A stretch of 8,859 bases of DNA from Chloroflexota bacterium (GTDB lineage: Bacteria; Chloroflexota; Anaerolineae; J102): assembly GCA_003353825.1 (NCBI GenBank), contig PIVW01000230.1:1-8859 (forward strand), given 5' to 3'. The stretch's first letter is position 1; each line of letters opens with the position of its first letter. The translations under genes and the position numbers were made by a program. This document shows positions 5,384-8,859 of the stretch, piece by piece. The notes beneath the pieces were generated by a model. It had not been told where the DNA came from, searched no databases, and was given only the letters and a program-made list of their open reading frames with translations.

Positions 5384-7456
5384 ATGCGCATCGGCATCGA
5401 TATTGGTGGTACCTTCACAGACTTCGTCTTCATCGACGAGGATACAGGCCAGTTTCACACTTTCAAACGCCTCTCTACTGCCACTGCACCCGAACAGGCC
5501 GTGCTTACCGGCCTGCAGAAGATCCTCGACCTTCGACCTCTGTCCTCCGAACTCAGAATCGTCCATGGCTCCACCGTTGCCACCAATGCATTGCTGGAGC
5601 GTAAAGGTGCACGCACCGCTTTTCTAACCACACGCGGCTTCAAGGATATCCTTACCATTGGCCGTCAGAACCGCAGTGCCGCAGCCCTTTATGACTTTTT
5701 CGTCGACCGGCCCCAGCCGTTAATCCCCTCTCAACGCTGTTTCGAGATCACAGAGCGGGTTGATCACAGGGGTCGGGTGCTTGAGCCATTGGTCGAGACA
5801 GAACTAACCGTATTGATCGAGGAATTAGGGGAAGCTGGGGTCGAATCGGTGGCCGTAAGCCTACTCTTCTCCTTCCTCCATCCTGAACACGAACAAAAGA
5901 TCGCCGAAATGCTCCGAAGCGCAGGGTTCTTTGTCTCTATTTCCTCCGACATCCTGCCCGAATTCCGTGAATATGAGCGCTCCAGCACCACTGCTATCAA
6001 CGCCTTTGTCTCGCCGATCATGGATCGTTATCTCGGCCGGCTTAGCGCCCAACTCTACAGCGAGTTCGACAAGGCAATGATTCCCGCCGCGGTTTCTGTT
6101 GCTTCGGGCCCATCGACCTCTTCTTCGCTGCGGATTATGCAATCTAACGGCGGCATGATCCAGGCGGAGCTCGCTCGCAGCCAGGCTGTACATTGTATTC
6201 TTTCCGGACCGGCAGGTGGGGCGGTGGGTGCGTTGTACGTAGCACAGAATGCCGGCTTTGACCGTATTCTATCCTTCGACATGGGCGGCACCTCAACTGA
6301 TGTATCCCTTCTGGATGGCGATCTTAGCGTAACCTCTGAGACTGAGATCGGCGGCCTGCCCATCCGCATTCCCGTGATCGATATCCACACAGTAGGAGCG
6401 GGTGGCGGGTCTATCGGGCATGTGGATGCCGGTGGGGCCCTACGTGTTGGGCCGCACAGCGCCGGAGCAGATCCTGGTGCAGCCTGTTACGGCAAGGGGG
6501 GCACATTTGCCACCGTCACCGATGCCAACCTGGTGTTGGGTAGGCTAATCCCCGACCATTTTCTGGGTGGCGCCATGAGACTGGACGTCGAAGCTGCCGA
6601 ACTCGTCCTGGCTGAACTCGCTCGACAAGCTCATCTCGAACCTCGCAATCACCTGTCGGGCGCGCAAACCGCAGCCCTGGGTGTGATTCAGATCGCCAAC
6701 GCGCATATGGAACGGGCTTTGCGCGTGATTTCGGTCGAGCGGGGTTTTGACCCGGCCGATTTTGCACTGGTCTCGTTCGGTGGGGCCGGTGGCCTGCACG
6801 CCTGTGATCTGGCACGGAGCCTGGGGATACAGCGCCTGCTGATTCCGCCTCAGGCGTCGGTGCTCTCAGCTTTCGGTATGCTCGCCGCCGATGTCGTCAA
6901 AGATTATGTGCAAACAGTCATGATCGGAGGGGATAGCAGGTACGCCGATCTCGAACGGAATTTTGCCCCCCTCCTGTTTCAAGCCCAAATCGACCTTGAA
7001 ACAGAGGGCGTCCCCAGCGAGAACATAAGTCTGAACCTCCTCCTCGACATGCGTTACCGCGGCCAATCCTTCGAGATTACCATACCGCTGTCACCTGATC
7101 TCATTGCCGTTTTTCATGCCGAACATGAGCGGGTTTATGGCCATGCCGAACCCTCAGCGCCGGTTGAGATCGTCAATGTGCGAGTGCGCGCTGTCGGCTT
7201 GGTTACCTCACCTTCTCTGCCCGAATCCAGCCTGGGGAATCTAGACCCTGCCCAGGCATTGCTCGAGCACCGGCCTATGGTGTTGTCTTCCGGCCAGCTT
7301 CTCGAAGTTCCTTTCTACAAAGGAGTCAAGCTGCAACCGGGTTGTGTCATTCACGGTCCGGCCGTAATCGTGCAGAAAGATACGACAATTTACATGCCAG
7401 ATTCGACCGTGTGCAGTATGGATAAGTATTACAATCTCGTCGTAAGGGAACTTTGA
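5384..7456 (+). CDS. hyuA: HyuA-type hydantoinase/oxoprolinase subunit A
   Basis: 690 residues, typical for the HyuA / N-methylhydantoinase A group (PF05378 plus PF01968), an actin-like ATPase fold that couples ATP hydrolysis to ring opening of hydantoins or 5-oxoproline, or to carboxylation in acetone carboxylase relatives. Motifs: MRIGIDIGGTFTDFVFID (1-18, phosphate loop 1), HGSTVATNALLERKGA (61-76), MQSNGG (252-257), LSGPAGGAVGAL (273-284), FDMGGTSTDVSLLDG (298-312, phosphate loop 2), TVGAGGGSI (336-344), GPHSAGADPGAACYGKGG (356-373) and SFGGAGGLHACDLARSLGI (464-482). The frame is open upstream to 5195, but the ATG at 5384 gives the exact family N-terminus; its ribosome binding site is weak. 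A Ser/Pro/Ala-rich stretch at about 229-248 looks like an extra linker. These enzymes normally act with a HyuB partner, often adjacent; none follows here. The substrate cannot be assigned. Confidence 0.93.
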   Translation: MRIGIDIGGTFTDFVFIDEDTGQFHTFKRLSTATAPEQAVLTGLQKILDLRPLSSELRIVHGSTVATNALLERKGARTAFLTTRGFKDILTIGRQNRSAAALYDFFVDRPQPLIPSQRCFEITERVDHRGRVLEPLVETELTVLIEELGEAGVESVAVSLLFSFLHPEHEQKIAEMLRSAGFFVSISSDILPEFREYERSSTTAINAFVSPIMDRYLGRLSAQLYSEFDKAMIPAAVSVASGPSTSSSLRIMQSNGGMIQAELARSQAVHCILSGPAGGAVGALYVAQNAGFDRILSFDMGGTSTDVSLLDGDLSVTSETEIGGLPIRIPVIDIHTVGAGGGSIGHVDAGGALRVGPHSAGADPGAACYGKGGTFATVTDANLVLGRLIPDHFLGGAMRLDVEAAELVLAELARQAHLEPRNHLSGAQTAALGVIQIANAHMERALRVISVERGFDPADFALVSFGGAGGLHACDLARSLGIQRLLIPPQASVLSAFGMLAADVVKDYVQTVMIGGDSRYADLERNFAPLLFQAQIDLETEGVPSENISLNLLLDMRYRGQSFEITIPLSPDLIAVFHAEHERVYGHAEPSAPVEIVNVRVRAVGLVTSPSLPESSLGNLDPAQALLEHRPMVLSSGQLLEVPFYKGVKLQPGCVIHGPAVIVQKDTTIYMPDSTVCSMDKYYNLVVREL

Positions 7457-7583
7457 GGCATCGACGTCTATCAATTATGCGTGGCGTGTACTGGAGAAAA
7501 GGAACCCTTCTGTGGAAGGTAACAGGCCGCCACAAATACCGTCAGGAAATTGCCGATGTTTGCACAGAAATCTCATAAGGTTT

Positions 7584-7612
7584 TTGACTTTGTCGCGAGG
7601 CAATTCTATACT
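7584..7612 (+). promoter_or_regulatory. Near-consensus sigma70 promoter
   Basis: TTGACT (7584-7589) and TATACT (7607-7612) each match the consensus at five of six positions and are spaced by exactly 17 bases. It is the best promoter seen in the window. Predicted start near 7619 gives a leader of about 46 bases for the gene at 7665. It implies that this gene is transcribed independently of hyuA. Confidence 0.72.
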
Positions 7613-7648
7613 GTCCTTTGGCTCGTAAATCGGGGCTTAACTCTCACA

Positions 7649-7660
7649 ATGGTAACCTAA
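7649..7660 (+). other. Possible three-codon upstream reading frame
   Basis: ATG GTA ACC TAA lies entirely in the short leader and ends 4 bases before the ATG at 7665. The main start has no visible Shine-Dalgarno, so termination and reinitiation from this mini-frame is conceivable. It may equally be chance. Confidence 0.2.
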
Positions 7661-7664
7661 CAGA

Positions 7665-8519
7665 ATGAAAGAACTCCTAACCCGACTTGAAACTTCACGA
7701 GAGCATTTGGAACCGCAGTTCAAAGCGCTGCGTGTAACCATGGGTGCGCTCAAGTTGGCAACGAAACTGGCATCTGAAGAAAAGCTTGATGCGCTGGCGA
7801 TGCAAAAAGCACTGGTCAAGCTCTCACAAGCCAATGAACAACTCGAAGATACGTCATTGCAGGCTGCTACTGATGCCTTTGCTGCTGAAACGCAGACGGC
7901 GCTTGATGCACTAGCCTTCCAATTCGCGCGCGATCTCAAAGACGTCTTTGAGTCAAGAGGGGAAACTGTAGCCGGGCGCCCTCCCACACTCGTTGTAGGG
8001 GGATTGGTTTTACATATCGACAGTGCCGCCCGTAAAGCGCAATGGTTCTACGGCAAAGAAGCCCTGACCCGAGCGATTCCGCTGTCGATTAACGCTATTC
8101 TCAAGGCATACGGCCAACAGCAAAAAGCGATCATCCAGCGTGAAGTCGATGCCGAAGTGTTCCTCGACGAACTATACAAAGCCTGGCAAAAGCTACGGGC
8201 CAAGCAAAAACGTCCCCCCAACCGTATGAACATCGTCAAAACCTATAGCCAGCTCGTCATCAATCGCCAATCGAGTCGTTTCTGGAACAGCCCCTCGCGC
8301 AGTACCTTCAAGGATTATGCTCGACCCCTTTTCGTTCGGGATATGGTGCTCATCCAGGCCACGCCGACAGTAAGCATTGATGGCCAAATCTACCATGTTC
8401 GTCTGGGCGTGGCCACCAAAAGTCAGGCAGATAGCGCCTCGCGTAGCATGTGGCTGCCCAATGGCCCGCTGGATGGCGAATACTATTCAGATATCACTTT
8501 TGAGTCAGAAAGAGAGTAG
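7665..8519 (+). CDS. Unrecognised 284-residue protein with helical N-terminus
   Basis: I do not recognise this protein. Residues 1 to about 100 are charged and helical with heptad-like leucine spacing (LLTRLETSREHLEPQFKALR, then KALVKLSQANEQLEDTSLQA), probably a coiled coil or helical bundle. A short mixed region follows: GRPPTLVVGGLVLHIDSAAR (104-123) and KAQWFYGKEAL (124-134). A helical part runs about 138-200 with a basic KLRAKQKRPPNR segment (176-187), and a C-terminal strand-rich part includes PLFVRDMVLIQATPTVSIDG (221-240) and IYHVRLGVAT (242-251). There are no membrane spans, signal peptide, cysteine clusters, Walker motifs or obvious nuclease motif. The basic segment might bind nucleic acid, but that is weak inference. 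The start ATG at 7665 lacks a ribosome binding site. The frame is clean over 284 codons behind a strong promoter and ahead of a terminator, so it is very likely a real single-gene unit. Confidence 0.85.
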   Translation: MKELLTRLETSREHLEPQFKALRVTMGALKLATKLASEEKLDALAMQKALVKLSQANEQLEDTSLQAATDAFAAETQTALDALAFQFARDLKDVFESRGETVAGRPPTLVVGGLVLHIDSAARKAQWFYGKEALTRAIPLSINAILKAYGQQQKAIIQREVDAEVFLDELYKAWQKLRAKQKRPPNRMNIVKTYSQLVINRQSSRFWNSPSRSTFKDYARPLFVRDMVLIQATPTVSIDGQIYHVRLGVATKSQADSASRSMWLPNGPLDGEYYSDITFESERE

Positions 8520-8655
8520 GGTTTGAATCATATAGTTCGAACTTCGTCGGCGCCGCACACTCTTGCCACCCTTTCCCTGTCTCTTATTTCTGTCCACCCC
8601 TCTTCCAGGCAGTCGCCACGATCGTCAGCAAACCACCAACGATGAAAATGTCTTG

Positions 8656-8685
8656 AAGACTGCCAGTCCAAGCTGGAGTCTTTTT
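8656..8685 (+). terminator. Rho-independent terminator downstream of the unknown gene
   Basis: The stem AAGACT plus CCAG (8656-8661, 8663-8666) pairs with CTGG plus AGTCTT (8673-8682), with one bulged G and loop TCCAAG. It runs into five consecutive T (8681-8685). It lies about 140 bases beyond the stop codon at 8519 and is the only hairpin with a T-run found in the window. Confidence 0.6.
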
Positions 8686-8702
8686 CCGACAGCGGACAAA
8701 AC

Positions 8703-8737
8703 TTTGCCTTTTACCTTTTGCCCTTTGCCTTTTGATT
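8703..8737 (+). repeat. Degenerate heptamer tandem repeat TTTGCCT
   Basis: Five adjacent 7-base units: TTTGCCT, TTTACCT, TTTGCCC, TTTGCCT, TTTGATT. The first four differ from the consensus by at most one base. The look is that of heptanucleotide repeats found between genes in cyanobacteria and some other bacteria. There is no coding frame across it. Confidence 0.65.
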
Positions 8738-8859
8738 TTTATGGCTCTTTGGGACTTCGCGTGACGATCACGAATTTCAGTCGATGATGCCCCCACACCT
8801 AGTGGCTGGTTGTGTTAAACGTCTAGATATCGTGCGAGGAAAATCCGCATCACGCGAAA

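Larger units (their letters stand above)
8520..8859. other. Non-coding right end of the window
   Basis: 340 bases with a terminator (8656-8685) and a heptamer repeat (8703-8737). Overlapping frames of about 70 codons exist on both strands, but neither has family character or a ribosome binding site. A frame beginning with ATG at 8784 stays open to the edge (25 codons); it also lacks a ribosome binding site and is too short to call. Confidence 0.55.

Noticed and set aside
6516..6815. 99-codon minus-strand frame inside hyuA
   Set aside because: Arg/Pro-rich shadow of a strongly supported gene; no start signal.
8584..8796. Overlapping frames of about 70 codons on both strands at the right end
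   Set aside because: Lys/Arg-rich translation of the heptamer repeat and terminator region; no ribosome binding site or family character.
8756..8858. 9-bp inverted repeat TTCGCGTGA (8756-8764) / TCACGCGAA (8850-8858)
   Set aside because: A 9-bp match at this spacing is expected by chance in a window this long; no mobile gene lies between the arms.

Overview
The window looks like a chromosomal segment from a moderate-GC bacterium, most probably a member of the Chloroflexota. That is an inference from the gene mix: a DUF6504 protein, a seven-bladed WD40 protein, a SpoVS homologue outside an obvious Firmicutes context, and a luciferase-like oxidoreductase of the F420-dependent type. There is no ribosomal RNA or other taxonomic marker, so the phylum call is moderate and nothing finer is justified. 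No tRNA, rRNA, CRISPR array, integrase or transposase is visible.

Left part, plus strand: a small DUF6504 gene (130-495) overlaps by 8 bases a WD40 beta-propeller gene (488-1396). The propeller gene stops exactly at the codon where the last WD-repeat tryptophan is expected (TGA for TGG). Two tandem hairpins follow. After a 329-base gap that carries a plausible sigma70-type promoter comes spoVS (1726-2067), with a strong ribosome binding site and a GC-only hairpin capped by GTAA at its stop codon.

Middle part, minus strand (transcribed right to left): a gene with a pRiA4b ORF-3-like domain fused to a second domain (5061-4123) is followed 3 bases later by a Nif3/YbgI-type dinuclear-metal protein (4119-3367). 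These two almost certainly form an operon, driven by a promoter with a perfect TATAAT box. Then comes a 202-base gap with two perfect DnaA boxes, a third near-perfect one, and a palindrome. The LLM-class (F420-type) oxidoreductase gene (3164-2118) follows and converges on spoVS.

Right part, plus strand: a leader of about 320 bases containing a run of hairpins precedes a HyuA-type hydantoinase/oxoprolinase A subunit (5384-7456). The usual B subunit is not found downstream. Next is an unrecognised 284-residue protein (7665-8519) behind a near-consensus promoter (TTGACT, 17 bases, TATACT). An intrinsic-type terminator follows it, then a short heptamer repeat, then non-coding sequence to the end.

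The genes do not form one obvious pathway. The supportable transcription units are DUF6504-WD40, spoVS alone, pRiA4b-Nif3, the LLM oxidoreductase, hyuA, and the unknown gene. The most interesting signals are the helically phased DnaA-box cluster, the nonsense codon in the propeller's closing blade, the hairpin array before hyuA, and the unrecognised strongly promoted gene.
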